Source: Streptomyces sp. SLBN-118
GTDB lineage: Bacteria > Actinomycetota > Actinomycetes > Streptomycetales > Streptomycetaceae
DNA length: 64,000 bases
Reading direction: 5' to 3'
Assembly: GCF_006715635.1 (NCBI RefSeq)
Contig: NZ_VFNP01000002.1
Location: 1,178,001-1,242,000, forward strand
The notes beneath the pieces were generated by a model. It made no database searches. It saw nothing but the letters and a program-made list of their open reading frames with translations, and had not been told where the DNA came from. How positions within the stretch are numbered: position 1 is the stretch's first letter; the number at the start of each line of letters is the position of its first letter. Of this stretch, positions 1 to 9,251 are shown piece by piece. The position numbers were made by a program, and so were the translations under genes.

Positions 1-128
1 TGGGCGGCCGGGACATCGCGTCCCGGCACGGTCTCCACCGGAGTGGCGAGGACCCCGTCGGGGTCGCACGAGGCGACCCCGATGCGGGCGTCCCCGACAT
101 CGAGCGCGAGGCGACGGCCTCTGCGCAT
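1..128 (-). CDS. ruvX: RuvX/YqgF-type putative pre-16S rRNA nuclease, 3' end cut by window edge
   Basis: Only the first 42 codons lie in the window; the rest runs off the left edge. The protein starts [20 protein letters not shown]. This is the N-terminal RNase H-like signature of the YqgF/RuvX family, in which the Asp of LDVGD is a catalytic metal ligand. Family members mature the 5' end of 16S rRNA and have also been proposed as Holliday-junction resolvases. The ATG overlaps the alaS stop by one base (TGATG), so it is probably translationally coupled to alaS. The alaS-ruvX order is usual in actinobacteria. Confidence 0.85.
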   Translation of the reverse strand, partial: MRRGRRLALDVGDARIGVASCDPDGVLATPVETVPGRDVPAA

Positions 129-2797
129 CAGGCGGTCTCGGTGACGAGGCGCTCGACGGCGGCCACGGCGTCGCCGACGGCGTCCGGGTTCTGTCCGCCG
201 CCCTGGGCGACGTCCGGCTTGCCGCCACCGCCGCCGCCGAGGGTCTTGGCAGCCGTACGCACCAGGTCGCCGGCCTTGAGACCGCGCTCGCGGGCGGCCT
301 CGTTGGTGGCGATGACGGTCAGCGGGCGGCCGCCCGCCACGGTGAACAGAGCGACGACCGCCGGGCGCTCGCCAGGGATGCGGCCGCGGACGTCGAGGAC
401 CAGCTTGCGCAGGTCGTCGGCGCCGGTGCCGTCCGGCACCTGGCCGGTGACCACCGCGACACCGTGTACGTCCTTGGCGCCGGAGGCGAGACCGGCGGCG
501 GCCTGCAGGACCTTCTCCGCGCGGAACCTCTCGATCTCCTTCTCGGCGTCCTTGAGCTTGGCGAGCATGCCGGAGATCTTCTCGGGCAGTTCCTCGGGAC
601 GGCCCTTGACCAGCTCCTGGAGCTGGGCGACGACCGTGTGCTCCCGGGCGAGGAAGTTGTAGGCGTCGACGCCGACGAGGGCCTCGATACGGCGCACACC
701 GGAGCCGATCGAGGACTCGCCGAGCAGCTTCACCAGGCCCAGCTGGGCCGTGTTGTGCACATGCGTGCCGCCGCACAGCTCCTTGGAGAAGTCGCCGATG
801 GTCACGACACGGACCCGCTCGCCGTACTTCTCGCCGAACTCGGCGATGGCGCCCTGCTTCTTGGCCTCGTCGATGCTCATGATCTCGGCCTGGACGTCGA
901 GTTCACGGGCGAGCACTTCGTTGATCTTCTGCTCGACGTCGGTGAGAACCGTGCCGGGGACGGCCGAGGGCGAGCCGAAGTCGAAGCGGAAGCGACCCGG
1001 TGAGTTCTCGGAGCCGGCCTGGGCGGCCGTCGGGCCGAGGGCGTCGCGCAGCGCCTGGTGGGTCAGGTGCGTGGCGCTGTGGGCGCGGGCGATGGCGCGG
1101 CGGCGCCGGTTGTCGATGGCGGCGTAGGCAGAGGCACCGACCGTCACCTCGCCGACCTGCACCGAGCCCTTGTGCACGGAGACGCCGGGGACCGGCTGCT
1201 GGACGTCGCGGACCTCGATGACGGCGCCGGTGTCGAGTTTGATGCGGCCCTGGTCGGCGAGCTGACCGCCGCCCTCGGCGTAGAAGGGGGTGCGGTCGAG
1301 GACGACCTCGACCTCGTCGCCCTCGGTGGCGGCGGGCGAGGGAACACCGTCGACGAGCAGGCCGACGATGGTCGACTCGCCCTCGGTGGAGGTGTAGCCG
1401 GTGAACTGTGTGGCGCCTGACGTGTCGGCGACCGAACGATAGGCGGAGAGGTCGGCGTGACCGGTCTTCTTGGCCCTGGCATCGGCCTTGGCCTGGTCCC
1501 GCTGCTGCTTCATCAGGCGGCGGAAACCGTCCTCGTCCACGGAAAGGCCCTGCTCGGCGGCCATCTCCAGGGTGAGGTCGATCGGGAAGCCCCAGGTGTC
1601 GTGGAGCAGGAAGGCCTTGTCGCCGGCGAGGACCGTGCCGCCGCCGGCCTTGGCCTCGGTGATGGCGGTGTCGAGGATGTTGGTGCCGGCCCTGAGCGTC
1701 TTGAGGAAGGCGGCCTCCTCGGCGACGGCCACTGTCTCGATGCGCTTGCGGTCGGTGATGAGCTCCGGGTACTGCTGGCCCATCGTCTTGATCACGACGT
1801 CGACGAGATCCTGGATGACCGGCTCTGTGGCGCCCATCAGCCGCATGTTGCGGATGGCGCGGCGCATGATGCGGCGCAGGACGTAGCCGCGGCCCTCGTT
1901 GCCGGGGGCGACTCCGTCGCCGATGAGCATCACGGACGTACGGATGTGGTCGGCGACGACGCGCATCGAGACATCGGTGTCGTGCTTGTCGCCGTAGCGC
2001 ACGCCGGTCAGTTCGGTGGCCTTGTCCATGACGACCCGCAGGGTGTCGGTCTCGTACATGTTCTGTACGCCCTGGAGGATCATGGCGAGACGCTCGAGAC
2101 CCAGGCCGGTGTCGATGTTCTTCGACGGCAGGTCGCCGAGGATCGGGAAGTCCTCCTTGCCCTCACCGGCACCGCGCTCGTACTGCATGAAGACCAGGTT
2201 CCAGATCTCCACGTACCGCTCGTCGTTGGCGGCCGGGCCGCCCTCGACGCCGAACTCCGGACCGCGGTCGTAGTTGATCTCCGAGCACGGTCCGCAGGGG
2301 CCGGGGACGCCCATGGACCAGAAGTTGTGCTTCTTGCCCAGACGCTGGATGCGCTCGGCGGGCACCCCGACCTTGTCGCGCCAGATCTGCTCGGCCTCGT
2401 CGTCGTCGAGGTAGACGGTGATCCAGAGCTTCTCGGGCTCCAGGCCGAAGCCGCCGTCGGCCACGGAGCTGGTGAGCAGCTCCCAGGCGTAGGTGATGGC
2501 GCCTTCCTTGAAGTAGTCGCCGAAGGAGAAGTTGCCGCACATCTGGAAGAAGGTGCCGTGCCGGGTGGTCTTGCCGACCTCTTCGATGTCCGGCGTACGC
2601 ACGCACTTCTGCACGCTGGTGGCGCGCGGGGCGGGCGGCTTGGCCTCGCCGAGGAAGTACGGCTTGAAGGGAACCATGCCCGCGTTGACCAGCAGCAGAG
2701 TCGGGTCGTCCGCGATGAGCGACGCCGAAGGAACGACGGTGTGCCCGCGCTCCTCGAAGAAGCTCAGCCAGCGGCGGCGGATTTCAGCCGACTCCAT
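128..2797 (-). CDS. alaS: Alanyl-tRNA synthetase
   Basis: 889 aa, full length for the family. It charges tRNA-Ala in the cytoplasm and clears mischarged Ser/Gly-tRNA-Ala. The class II catalytic core is at the N-terminus ([16 protein letters not shown] at about residues 81-96, CGPCSEI further on). The editing domain carries the zinc-site motifs HSATH (about 572) and CGGTH (about 673). The C-Ala tail ends in a glycine run followed by KPDVAQGGG. The ATG overlaps the stop of the upstream DUF6167 gene (TGATG) and the stop overlaps ruvX, so the genes form one coupled operon reading leftwards. Confidence 0.98.
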   Translation of the reverse strand: MESAEIRRRWLSFFEERGHTVVPSASLIADDPTLLLVNAGMVPFKPYFLGEAKPPAPRATSVQKCVRTPDIEEVGKTTRHGTFFQMCGNFSFGDYFKEGAITYAWELLTSSVADGGFGLEPEKLWITVYLDDDEAEQIWRDKVGVPAERIQRLGKKHNFWSMGVPGPCGPCSEINYDRGPEFGVEGGPAANDERYVEIWNLVFMQYERGAGEGKEDFPILGDLPSKNIDTGLGLERLAMILQGVQNMYETDTLRVVMDKATELTGVRYGDKHDTDVSMRVVADHIRTSVMLIGDGVAPGNEGRGYVLRRIMRRAIRNMRLMGATEPVIQDLVDVVIKTMGQQYPELITDRKRIETVAVAEEAAFLKTLRAGTNILDTAITEAKAGGGTVLAGDKAFLLHDTWGFPIDLTLEMAAEQGLSVDEDGFRRLMKQQRDQAKADARAKKTGHADLSAYRSVADTSGATQFTGYTSTEGESTIVGLLVDGVPSPAATEGDEVEVVLDRTPFYAEGGGQLADQGRIKLDTGAVIEVRDVQQPVPGVSVHKGSVQVGEVTVGASAYAAIDNRRRRAIARAHSATHLTHQALRDALGPTAAQAGSENSPGRFRFDFGSPSAVPGTVLTDVEQKINEVLARELDVQAEIMSIDEAKKQGAIAEFGEKYGERVRVVTIGDFSKELCGGTHVHNTAQLGLVKLLGESSIGSGVRRIEALVGVDAYNFLAREHTVVAQLQELVKGRPEELPEKISGMLAKLKDAEKEIERFRAEKVLQAAAGLASGAKDVHGVAVVTGQVPDGTGADDLRKLVLDVRGRIPGERPAVVALFTVAGGRPLTVIATNEAARERGLKAGDLVRTAAKTLGGGGGGKPDVAQGGGQNPDAVGDAVAAVERLVTETA

Positions 2798-3132
2798 CAG
2801 TGGTCCTCATTCCGGTTGTACGAGTTGTAGGAGTGCTTGTCGTGGGAAGGCATGGGCCGGTCGATCGCGGCGAAGCGGCGCTGCGCGGGCAGTTCGGGGG
2901 CGTCCGGTGCCTCGATGCCGAGCGCTTCGCCCAGTTCGGCCTCGCGCTGGACCATGCCCGCCCGGACGTCGAGTGCGAAGTCCTTGAGCTTGTGGCCCGC
3001 GTCGATCGCCTTGTTCGCGGCCTGCGCTGCAAGGCTCTCGGGGGTCAGCTGCTTCAGCTTGCGATTGACCTTGGTGGTGGCCCAGATGCCGGCTGCGGCG
3101 CCGGCGGTGAACCAGAACGTGCGGCGGAACAT
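2797..3132 (-). CDS. Small membrane-anchored protein, DUF6167 type
   Basis: 111 aa. The N-terminal segment [19 protein letters not shown] is a short hydrophobic anchor. It is followed by a basic stretch and an amphipathic helical region rich in Ala and charged residues. It matches my recollection of the actinobacterial DUF6167 family, whose function is unknown. The gene lies 6 bp after a DUF948 gene and overlaps alaS by one base. This membrane pair in front of alaS appears to be a conserved actinobacterial arrangement, but the sequence does not show why they travel together. Confidence 0.8.
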   Translation of the reverse strand: MFRRTFWFTAGAAAGIWATTKVNRKLKQLTPESLAAQAANKAIDAGHKLKDFALDVRAGMVQREAELGEALGIEAPDAPELPAQRRFAAIDRPMPSHDKHSYNSYNRNEDH

Positions 3133-3138
3133 GGTGCG

Positions 3139-3567
3139 TCAGCCTTTCCGCTTACGCCGGGCCGACGGCACGGTACGGCCGACGATCACCGTTCGACGGG
3201 ACGGCGCGGCCGGGGCGTCGTCGTTCTTGCGGCTCATGGCCCGGCGGACTCCGTAGCCGAACGCGGCTACCTTGACCAGCGGCCCGCCGAAGGTCGAGGC
3301 GACCGTCGTGGAGAGCGCCGATGCGTTCGATGTGACTTCCTGGACGTCCGTCGCGATGGCGTCGACCCGGTCGAGCTGGGTCTGAGCGGAGCGCACCGTG
3401 GCGGAGGCGTCGGCCAGCAGGGGCACCGCCTGCTCGGTCACGTCCACCACCAGCTTTGTGGTCGCCCTGAGCGTCTGGGCCAGCCTCACCAGCACCACGG
3501 CGAGGAAGGAGACCAAGATCGCCCAGAAGACGGCCACGAGGATCCCGGCAACCTCTCCACCGGTCAC
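3139..3567 (-). CDS. DUF948 membrane protein
   Basis: 142 aa from a GTG at 3567. An in-frame start at 3645 is possible, but it would add a Cys/Arg-rich leader that looks non-coding. The chosen start puts one transmembrane helix at the N-terminus (GEVAGILVAVFWAILVSFLA). The following region is coiled-coil-like, with repeated Thr, Val and Ala heptads (TLRATTKLVVDVTEQAVPLL, SATVRSAQTQLDRVDAIATD), and the tail is basic (SARRKRKG). This layout is typical of DUF948 proteins. The function is unknown. It is the first gene of the leftward run DUF948-DUF6167-alaS-ruvX. Confidence 0.8.
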   Translation of the reverse strand: MTGGEVAGILVAVFWAILVSFLAVVLVRLAQTLRATTKLVVDVTEQAVPLLADASATVRSAQTQLDRVDAIATDVQEVTSNASALSTTVASTFGGPLVKVAAFGYGVRRAMSRKNDDAPAAPSRRTVIVGRTVPSARRKRKG

Positions 3568-3752
3568 GCTGCACCGCTCTCTGCTCGTCGATGGACACCT
3601 CGGAAATCGTCCTCCGACCCTATCGCGCCCAGGGTCGCACCCCATACCGCATTAGTGCTGGGGAGGAAGGGAGTTACGCGGGCCGATTGTACGGAGTGGG
3701 TATGCGCGAGGACGCTGCGCGTCCGGTCCGCGCCCGTCCTGGAGACGCGAGA

Positions 3753-3795
3753 GCCCGCCGGCTCCCCGACCCGTGAGGGCGGGGAATCGGCGGGC
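3753..3795. terminator. Hairpin 3' of rpsD
   Basis: A 16-bp imperfect stem pairs 3753-3768 with 3780-3795 (two mismatches) around a 11-base loop. It lies between the rpsD stop and the start of the DUF948 gene. It is GC-rich and lacks a clear T-run, as is common for Streptomyces terminators. Confidence 0.5.
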
Positions 3796-3810
3796 CGAAG
3801 CGTGGTGAGT

Positions 3811-3840
3811 ACTCCCCCAGCTACCGCTGGGAGGGGCCCA
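3811..3840. repeat. Short interspersed hairpin repeat, copy 1
   Basis: Stem CTCCCCCAGC / GCTGGGAGG around a TACC loop, ending two bases before the rpsD stop codon. Its complement reads CCTCCCAGCGGTAGCTGGGG, which recurs nearly exactly inside relA at 17991-18019. It could also act in 3' end formation of rpsD mRNA. Confidence 0.65.
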
Positions 3841-3842
3841 AA

Positions 3843-4457
3843 TCAGCGGGCGTAGTACTCGACGACCAGCTGCTCGTCGCAGATGACCGGAACTTCCTTG
3901 CGGTTCGGGTCACGGTCCAGGCGGAACGCCAGGGCCTTCAGGTTGACCTGCAGGTAGCGCGGGGTCTCGCCGTCGGCGGCGAAGCCACCCTCACGCGCGA
4001 CCTGGAAGAGGGGCTTCTCGCGGCTGCGCTCGCGGACCATCACGACGTCGTCGGGGCGGACGCGGAACGACGGCTTGTCGACCTTGCCGCCGTTGACCTC
4101 GATGTGGCCGTGGACGACCATCTGGCGGGCCTGGTAGATGGTGCGGGCGATGCCCGAACGCAGGACCAGGGCGTCGAGGCGACGCTCGAGCTCGACGACA
4201 AGCGCCTCGCCGGTCTTGCCCTCGGCCTTGCGGGCGCGGTCGTAGGCGCGGGCCATCTGGCGCTCGCTGATGTCGTACTGGGCGCGCAGACGCTGCTTCT
4301 CGAGCAGACGGACCTTGTAGTCCGAGTTCTGCTTGCGGCCACGGCCGTGCTCGCCCGGCGGGTAGGGGCGCGCTTCGAAGTACTTGACGGCCTTCGGCGT
4401 CAGCGCGATACCGAGCGCGCGAGACTTCTTGACCTTGGGACGCGACTGGTTAGGCAC
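3843..4457 (-). CDS. rpsD: 30S ribosomal protein S4
   Basis: 204 aa, standard length. It binds 16S rRNA early in small-subunit assembly. The N-terminus [20 protein letters not shown] and the S4 RNA-binding fold ([20 protein letters not shown], then [17 protein letters not shown]) are diagnostic. There is no N-terminal Cys zinc motif, so this is the C-minus form of S4. The GTG start at 4457 has GGAG close upstream. The gene stands apart from the main ribosomal operons and is divergent from a DUF2470 gene. The 57-bp gap between them holds an iron-repressor box that must overlap the control region of both genes. Confidence 0.98.
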   Translation of the reverse strand: MPNQSRPKVKKSRALGIALTPKAVKYFEARPYPPGEHGRGRKQNSDYKVRLLEKQRLRAQYDISERQMARAYDRARKAEGKTGEALVVELERRLDALVLRSGIARTIYQARQMVVHGHIEVNGGKVDKPSFRVRPDDVVMVRERSREKPLFQVAREGGFAADGETPRYLQVNLKALAFRLDRDPNRKEVPVICDEQLVVEYYAR

Positions 4458-4480
4458 GTTCTCCAGACCTCCATTGTAGG

Positions 4481-4499
4481 TTAGGTTAGGCTCACCTTA
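4481..4499. promoter_or_regulatory. Iron box (DmdR1/IdeR-type operator)
   Basis: TTAGGTTAGGCTCACCTTA matches the DtxR/IdeR/DmdR 19-bp palindromic consensus TTAGGTTAGGCTAACCTAA at 17 of 19 positions. An extra TTAGG-like half-repeat lies just to the left. The box ends 14 bp before the ATG of the DUF2470 gene, so bound repressor would block its transcription start. It also lies 24 bp upstream of the rpsD start. The nearer fit is iron repression of the DUF2470 gene. Confidence 0.8.
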
Positions 4500-4513
4500 C
4501 TCAAGGAGATCGC

Positions 4514-5329
4514 ATGTCTCGCCCTGGGAACACCAAGCGCATCACGGACAGCACGAAGAACGTCGACGCATCCAGTGGCGTCGAGGCGACGGAGGTCCGA
4601 TCAGCTCATGGTCAGCCGCGTCCCAGCGGGCTTGAAATCGCGCGGATGCCGTCAGCAGCCGAGCGCACACGAACTCTCGTACAGAGTACATGCTCGTCGG
4701 TGCTGCTCATCCCAGGGGTCGACGCCGCACGAGCGGACCAGCTGAGCCCGCAGGCGCGGGTCGTGGGAACCGATGGTGAGGTGTTCCTGCTGTTTCCCGC
4801 GGACTCCCCGGCCGTACGCGCCGCCACGCACGCGCAGGACGACGAACTCGCCGCCGTGCTGGAGATCACCGATGTCGCGCCGGTCTCGGTGCCCCATCGT
4901 ATCCGCGGCCGCGCCTGGGTCTCCGGCTGGCTCACCTGCGCACCCGGCCTCGCCGCGCCCGGCGCCATGATGCTGCGCCTCGAAGTGGGAGAGGCGTGCG
5001 TGGACGATCTGTGGGGTGCCGCCGGCGTCGAGCCGGAGGACTTCGCGCAGGCGTCCGTCGATCCGCTCGTCGCACACGAGGCCGAGCTGCTGCAGCATCT
5101 GCATTCCGCGCACAGCGAGCAGGTGCAGGCGCTGTGCGGGCTGCTGGGCGAGAGGACGGGCGCGCAGAGCAGGCATGCGGTGCCGCTGTCGCTGGACCGG
5201 TTCGGGCTGCGTGTGCGGTTCGTCGGCGGGCGGAGCTTCGACGCGCGCTTCGACTTTCCCACGCCGGTGCGCGACATCACGGAACTGCGCCGGGCCATGC
5301 ACAAGCTCTTCGAGGCGGCGTCGCAATAG
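4514..5329 (+). CDS. DUF2470 domain protein, probably iron-regulated
   Basis: 271 aa; the ATG is preceded by AAGGAG at 4504-4509. An N-terminal pyridoxamine-oxidase-like split-barrel region (about residues 50-180, with VPHRIRGRAWVSGWLT) is followed by a C-terminal DUF2470 segment (about 187-265). That segment begins DPLVAHEAELLQHLHSAHS and ends in RDITELRRAMHKLF. DUF2470 occurs in HugZ-type haem-utilisation proteins and in plant glutamyl-tRNA-reductase-binding protein, so a role in haem or iron handling is plausible. The iron box directly upstream supports this. No enzymatic residues can be assigned from sequence alone, and haem-oxygenase activity is not shown. Confidence 0.85.
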   Translation: MSRPGNTKRITDSTKNVDASSGVEATEVRSAHGQPRPSGLEIARMPSAAERTRTLVQSTCSSVLLIPGVDAARADQLSPQARVVGTDGEVFLLFPADSPAVRAATHAQDDELAAVLEITDVAPVSVPHRIRGRAWVSGWLTCAPGLAAPGAMMLRLEVGEACVDDLWGAAGVEPEDFAQASVDPLVAHEAELLQHLHSAHSEQVQALCGLLGERTGAQSRHAVPLSLDRFGLRVRFVGGRSFDARFDFPTPVRDITELRRAMHKLFEAASQ

Positions 5330-5359
5330 CTTCTGGGGCCTCCGCTCCAGGAGCGGCGG

Positions 5360-6709
5360 TTACTCGCCGCGCAGACGTTCGCGGACCTTGTCGACCACAT
5401 CGGCGTACCGCGCCTCCGCGCCGTAGCGCGTCGGTTCGTAGTAGTGCCTGCCCCGCACCGCATCCGGGGCGTACTGCTGCGCCGCGATCCCGCCCGGGAC
5501 GTCGTGCGGATACACATAGCCCTGCGCATGGCCGAGCTTGGCCGCGCCCTTGTAGTGGCCGTCGCGCAGATGCGGTGGGACCGCTCCGGCGAGACCGGCG
5601 CGCACATCCGCGAGCGCCGCTCCGATCGCCGTCGTGGCGGCGTTCGACTTGGGGGCGAGCGCCAGCGCGATCGTGGCGTGGCTGAGGGTGAGCGCGGCCT
5701 CCGGGAAACCGATCATCGCCACCGCCTGGGCCGCGGCGACGGCGATGGGCAGGGCCGTCGGGTCCGCCAGGCCGATGTCCTCGCTCGCCGAGATCATCAG
5801 CCGTCGCGCGATGAAGCGGGGATCCTCCCCCGCCTCGATCATGCGGGCCAGATAGTGCAGCGCCGCGTCCACGTCGGAGCCCCGGATGGACTTGATCAGC
5901 GCACTCGCGACGTCGTAGTGCTGATCGCCGTCGCGGTCGTACGTCACCGCCGCGCGGTCGACGGTCTCCTCCAGGGTCCGGAGGCTGATCTCGCTCTCGC
6001 TCTTGTCGATCGCCGCGCCCGCGGCCGCCTCGAGCGCGGTCAGTGCGCGGCGGGCGTCGCCGCCCGCGATCCGCAGCAGATGAGCCTCGGCGTCCGCGGG
6101 AAGGCCGACGGCTCCGCCCAGGCCCCGCTCCTCCGTGAGCGCGCGGCGCAGCAGTCCGCTCAGGTCCTCGTCGGTGAGCGACTCCAGCGTGAGCAGCAGG
6201 GAGCGGGAAAGCAGGGGCGAGATGATCGAGAAGTACGGATTCTCGGTGGTGGCGGCGATCAGCGTCACCCAGCGGTTCTCCACGGCGGGCAGCAGGGAGT
6301 CCTGCTGTGCCTTGGAGAAGCGGTGGATCTCGTCGAGGAAGAGGACGGTCTCCTTTCCGAAACCGCCCGCGGCCCTGCGGGCACCGTCGATGACGGCCCG
6401 TACTTCCTTGACTCCGGCCGTGATCGCGGAGAGCTCGACGAAGCGCTTGTTGGTCGCTTTGGAGACCACGTACGCGAGGGTCGTCTTGCCGATGCCCGGC
6501 GGGCCCCAGAGGATCACCGACGAGGGTCCGGCGGGACCTCCGCCGCCCTCGCCCACGAGGCGGCGCAGCGGCGATCCGGGCTTCAACAGGTGCTGCTGGC
6601 CTACGACTTCGTCGAGCGTACGCGGGCGCATCCGGACGGCCAGGGGGCTACTGGACGGATCCTTCTCCTGGCGTTCTTCGGCTGCGGCGGTAAAGAGGTC
6701 GGGCTCCAC
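5360..6709 (-). CDS. rarA: Replication-associated recombination protein A (RarA/MgsA AAA+ ATPase)
   Basis: 449 aa. This clamp-loader-like AAA+ ATPase acts at stalled replication forks. Visible features are Walker A GPPGIGKT (69-76), Walker B LFLDEIH (123-129), sensor 1 AATTENP, and the C-terminal MgsA domain with [19 protein letters not shown]. The length matches bacterial RarA. The gene is convergent with the DUF2470 gene (30 bp between stops) and lies downstream of the VKOR gene with a 44-bp gap. Confidence 0.95.
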   Translation of the reverse strand: MEPDLFTAAAEERQEKDPSSSPLAVRMRPRTLDEVVGQQHLLKPGSPLRRLVGEGGGGPAGPSSVILWGPPGIGKTTLAYVVSKATNKRFVELSAITAGVKEVRAVIDGARRAAGGFGKETVLFLDEIHRFSKAQQDSLLPAVENRWVTLIAATTENPYFSIISPLLSRSLLLTLESLTDEDLSGLLRRALTEERGLGGAVGLPADAEAHLLRIAGGDARRALTALEAAAGAAIDKSESEISLRTLEETVDRAAVTYDRDGDQHYDVASALIKSIRGSDVDAALHYLARMIEAGEDPRFIARRLMISASEDIGLADPTALPIAVAAAQAVAMIGFPEAALTLSHATIALALAPKSNAATTAIGAALADVRAGLAGAVPPHLRDGHYKGAAKLGHAQGYVYPHDVPGGIAAQQYAPDAVRGRHYYEPTRYGAEARYADVVDKVRERLRGE

Positions 6710-6753
6710 GCTGTGAAGCCTATGTCAGAGCACTGACAGCGCCCCGTGGCCGG

Positions 6754-7398
6754 TCATCCGGTCCAGAAGTCCCACCAGCGGGTGAGCACGAGCATCCCGA
6801 TGACGCCGATCCACAGCACCGGCGGCATCCAGTGGAACTCCAGCAGCCCCTTGCGCAGCCCCTGGGGCACCTTGATGATCCGGTACTCGATGTTGTGCAG
6901 CGTGACGTAGCAGAACATCACGATGGTGGCGATCCAGGCCAGCGAGCACCACAGGCACAGCGCGTTGATCTCGTACAGCGACTGGTACTGCAGCCAGCTG
7001 CAGAAGCCCACCCCGAACAGGCACCCGGCATTGAGCCCCAGCCAGTACCAGCGCCTGAACCGCGCCCCCGCCAGCAGCGCCGCACCGATCGCGATCACCA
7101 CCGAGTAGGTCACCAGCCCCAGCATCGGATTCGGGAACCCGAACGCCGACGCCTGCTCGCTCTTCATGATGTTCCCGCACGACACCACCGGATTCAGACT
7201 GCACCCCGGCGTGAACCCCGGGTCCTCCAGCAGTTTGAACTTGTCGATCGTGATCACCCACGACGCCAGCAGACCCGCCGCACCCGTGATCACCAGAAGC
7301 CACGAGAAGGCACGACTGCCGCCGATCGTGCCCTTGGAGCCGTTCTCCCGCTCGGAGGACACGTCGTCAACCGCTGTAGTCGTCATATCCCGATCCAT
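6754..7398 (-). CDS. Vitamin K epoxide reductase (VKOR) family membrane protein
   Basis: 214 aa with about five transmembrane helices. The four expected redox cysteines are present: a loop pair C66 and C74 (GCSLNPVVSCG) and the membrane CLWC pair (C148, C151). In bacteria VKOR re-oxidises a DsbA-like thiol oxidase using quinone, supporting disulphide formation outside the membrane. Unlike mycobacterial VKOR, there is no fused thioredoxin/DsbA domain. The ATG at 7398 is used, and an in-frame ATG at 7386 is a credible alternative. A soluble DsbA-like protein is encoded at 48841-49347, but it lacks an export signal and so is not an obvious partner. Confidence 0.92.
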   Translation of the reverse strand: MDRDMTTTAVDDVSSERENGSKGTIGGSRAFSWLLVITGAAGLLASWVITIDKFKLLEDPGFTPGCSLNPVVSCGNIMKSEQASAFGFPNPMLGLVTYSVVIAIGAALLAGARFRRWYWLGLNAGCLFGVGFCSWLQYQSLYEINALCLWCSLAWIATIVMFCYVTLHNIEYRIIKVPQGLRKGLLEFHWMPPVLWIGVIGMLVLTRWWDFWTG

Positions 7399-7446
7399 CG
7401 CTCAGTGGCCTGCTGGGGCACGGTCATTCTGCCGCACCCACCGCTG

Positions 7447-7466
7447 TGTCCACCGTTCGATGGACA
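7447..7466. promoter_or_regulatory. Inverted repeat upstream of the ABC/two-component cassette
   Basis: TGTCCA, 8 bases, TGGACA: a perfect 6-bp inverted repeat 57 bp upstream of the ABC ATPase ATG and 49 bp upstream of the VKOR start. It lies in the divergent promoter region, so it is a candidate operator for the cassette's own response regulator. This is inference from position and symmetry only. Confidence 0.4.
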
Positions 7467-7522
7467 TAAGGATGTACGGACGGTCGTCCCGGAGGACTCA
7501 CCTCGGCGGGAAGCTCATTGCC

Positions 7523-8377
7523 ATGACAGAACTGGCGGTGAACGTACGCGGACTGCGCAAGCGGTACGGCGATGTGACAGCGGTGGACGATCTGGACCTG
7601 GGCATTGACCGGGGCGAGGTCTTCGGCATTCTCGGCCCCAACGGCGCGGGCAAGAGCACCACGGTGGAGATCCTTCAGGGGCACCGCTCCCGGGACGCGG
7701 GCGACGTGACCGTGCTCGGCTCGGATCCGGCGACCGGAAACCGCCACTGGAGGTCCAGGATCGGCATCGTCTGGCAGGACGAATCGGCGCCCGCCGAGTT
7801 GACGGTCCGGGAGACCGTGTCCCACTTCGCCCGCTACTACCCGAAACCGCGCGACCCCGAAGAGGTCATCTCGCTGGTGGGCCTCGAAGAGAAGGCGTCG
7901 AGCCGGATCAAGGCACTCTCCGGCGGGCAGCGGCGTCGCCTGGATGTGGCGCTCGGCGTGATCGGCGGCCCCGAACTGCTGCTGCTCGACGAGCCCACGA
8001 CCGGCTTCGACCCGGGCGCCCGCCGCCGCTTCTGGGAGCTGATCCGGCGGCTGGCGGACGAGGGCACGACCATCGTCCTGACCACGCACTACCTGGAGGA
8101 GGCCGAAGTCCTCTCCGACCGGCTCGCCGTGATCGCCGCGGGCAGGGTGGTCGCCGAGGGCACTCCGGCCGCCCTGCGCGAGGAGTACGGCACACAGGCC
8201 ACCGTCACCTGGACGGAGCCGGACGGCGCGGTGCGCTCCGAGCAGACGGCCACCCCGACCCGAACCGTCGCCGAACTCACGCGCCGTTTCGACGGCGAGA
8301 TCCCGGGCCTGCTGATCAGCAGGCCGACCCTCGAAGACGTCTATCTGCGGCTCACCGGACAGGAGGCGGCGCGATGA
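7523..8377 (+). CDS. ABC transporter ATP-binding protein (DrrA-like)
   Basis: 284 aa. It powers the permease encoded next to it, probably for export of a drug, lipid or peptide. Walker A GPNGAGKS (38-45), signature LSGGQ (131-135), Walker B LLLLDEPTTGFD (151-162) and H-loop TTHYLEEAE are all intact. The C-terminal extension (RPTLEDVYLRLTGQEA) is typical of the DrrA/CcmA subfamily. The start at MTELAVNVRG is chosen because upstream in-frame codons run back through the VKOR promoter region. The stop overlaps the permease start (ATGA), and together with the following kinase and regulator they form one four-gene unit. Confidence 0.95.
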   Translation: MTELAVNVRGLRKRYGDVTAVDDLDLGIDRGEVFGILGPNGAGKSTTVEILQGHRSRDAGDVTVLGSDPATGNRHWRSRIGIVWQDESAPAELTVRETVSHFARYYPKPRDPEEVISLVGLEEKASSRIKALSGGQRRRLDVALGVIGGPELLLLDEPTTGFDPGARRRFWELIRRLADEGTTIVLTTHYLEEAEVLSDRLAVIAAGRVVAEGTPAALREEYGTQATVTWTEPDGAVRSEQTATPTRTVAELTRRFDGEIPGLLISRPTLEDVYLRLTGQEAAR

Positions 8378-9222
8378 CCACGGTCACGGACCTGAAGAGC
8401 GGCGTACGCAGCACATCACCCCAGCTTCCCGGCGCCTGGCGGCTGGGGCTGCTGCGCGGCGGCCTGGAGGTGCGGGCGTTCTTCCGCCAGCGCGAACAGG
8501 CCATCTTCACCTTCGCCTTCCCGATCGTCTTCCTCTTCCTCTTCGCGTCGATCTTCAGCGACGACGTGAAGGGCGCGGGGATCACCGCCTCCCAGCTCTA
8601 TGTGCCGGCGATGATCGCGGCGGGCATCATGTCGACCAGCTTCCAGTCGCTGGGCATCTCCATCGCCATCGAGCGGGACGAGAAGCAGCTGCGGCGGCTG
8701 CGCGGGACGCCGATGCCACCGGCCGCGTACTTCCTCGGCAAGGTGTGGCTGGTCCTGGTGACCGGTCTGCTCGAGACGGCGGCCCTGCTGGTCGTCGGCA
8801 CCGTGTTCTACGATGTCGATCTGCCCACCACCGTGGGCAAATGGCTCACCTTCGGCTGGATATTCGTCCTCGGCCTGACCGGGTGCGCGCTGCTCGGTAT
8901 CGCGATCAGCAGCGTGCCGAAGTCCGGGCAGAGCGCCACCTCCGTGGTCGTACTCCCCTTCCTGGTACTGCAGTTCATCTCCGGGGTCTACATCGCGATC
9001 AACACCATCCCGGACTGGATGCTGAACATCGGCGCGGTCTTCCCGCTCAAATGGATGTGCCAGGGCCTGCGCGGGGTGTTCCTGCCCGAGTCGGCCTCCG
9101 TGCTGGAACAGGCGGGCAGCTGGGAGTACGGCCGTATCGCCCTCGTACTGGGCGCCTGGTGCATCGGAGGACTGGTGCTGTGTCTGCTGACCTTCCGCTG
9201 GAAGAGCCGGCGCGACGGCTGA
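8374..9222 (+). CDS. ABC-2 type transporter permease
   Basis: 282 aa with six predicted transmembrane helices. The first is FTFAFPIVFLFLFASIFSDD, then AAGIMSTSFQSLGISIA, and a C-terminal helix LGAWCIGGLVLCLLTF. The ABC-2 signature region falls around residues 85-115 (ERDEKQLRRLRGTPMPPAAY). It translates in overlap with its ATPase. The pair resembles DrrAB-type exporters. The substrate cannot be read from sequence, but pairing with a kinase/regulator suggests export of an envelope-active compound the cell senses. Confidence 0.93.
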   Translation: MTTVTDLKSGVRSTSPQLPGAWRLGLLRGGLEVRAFFRQREQAIFTFAFPIVFLFLFASIFSDDVKGAGITASQLYVPAMIAAGIMSTSFQSLGISIAIERDEKQLRRLRGTPMPPAAYFLGKVWLVLVTGLLETAALLVVGTVFYDVDLPTTVGKWLTFGWIFVLGLTGCALLGIAISSVPKSGQSATSVVVLPFLVLQFISGVYIAINTIPDWMLNIGAVFPLKWMCQGLRGVFLPESASVLEQAGSWEYGRIALVLGAWCIGGLVLCLLTFRWKSRRDG

Positions 9223-9251
9223 GCGAGCCGGCCGGGGCGCGCGACTCCGAC

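Noticed and set aside
4474..4479. ATTGTA/TACAAT read as the rpsD -10 box
   Set aside because: It lies only 16 bp before the rpsD start, so a transcript from it would lack the ribosome site; the spacing to any -35 is also long.
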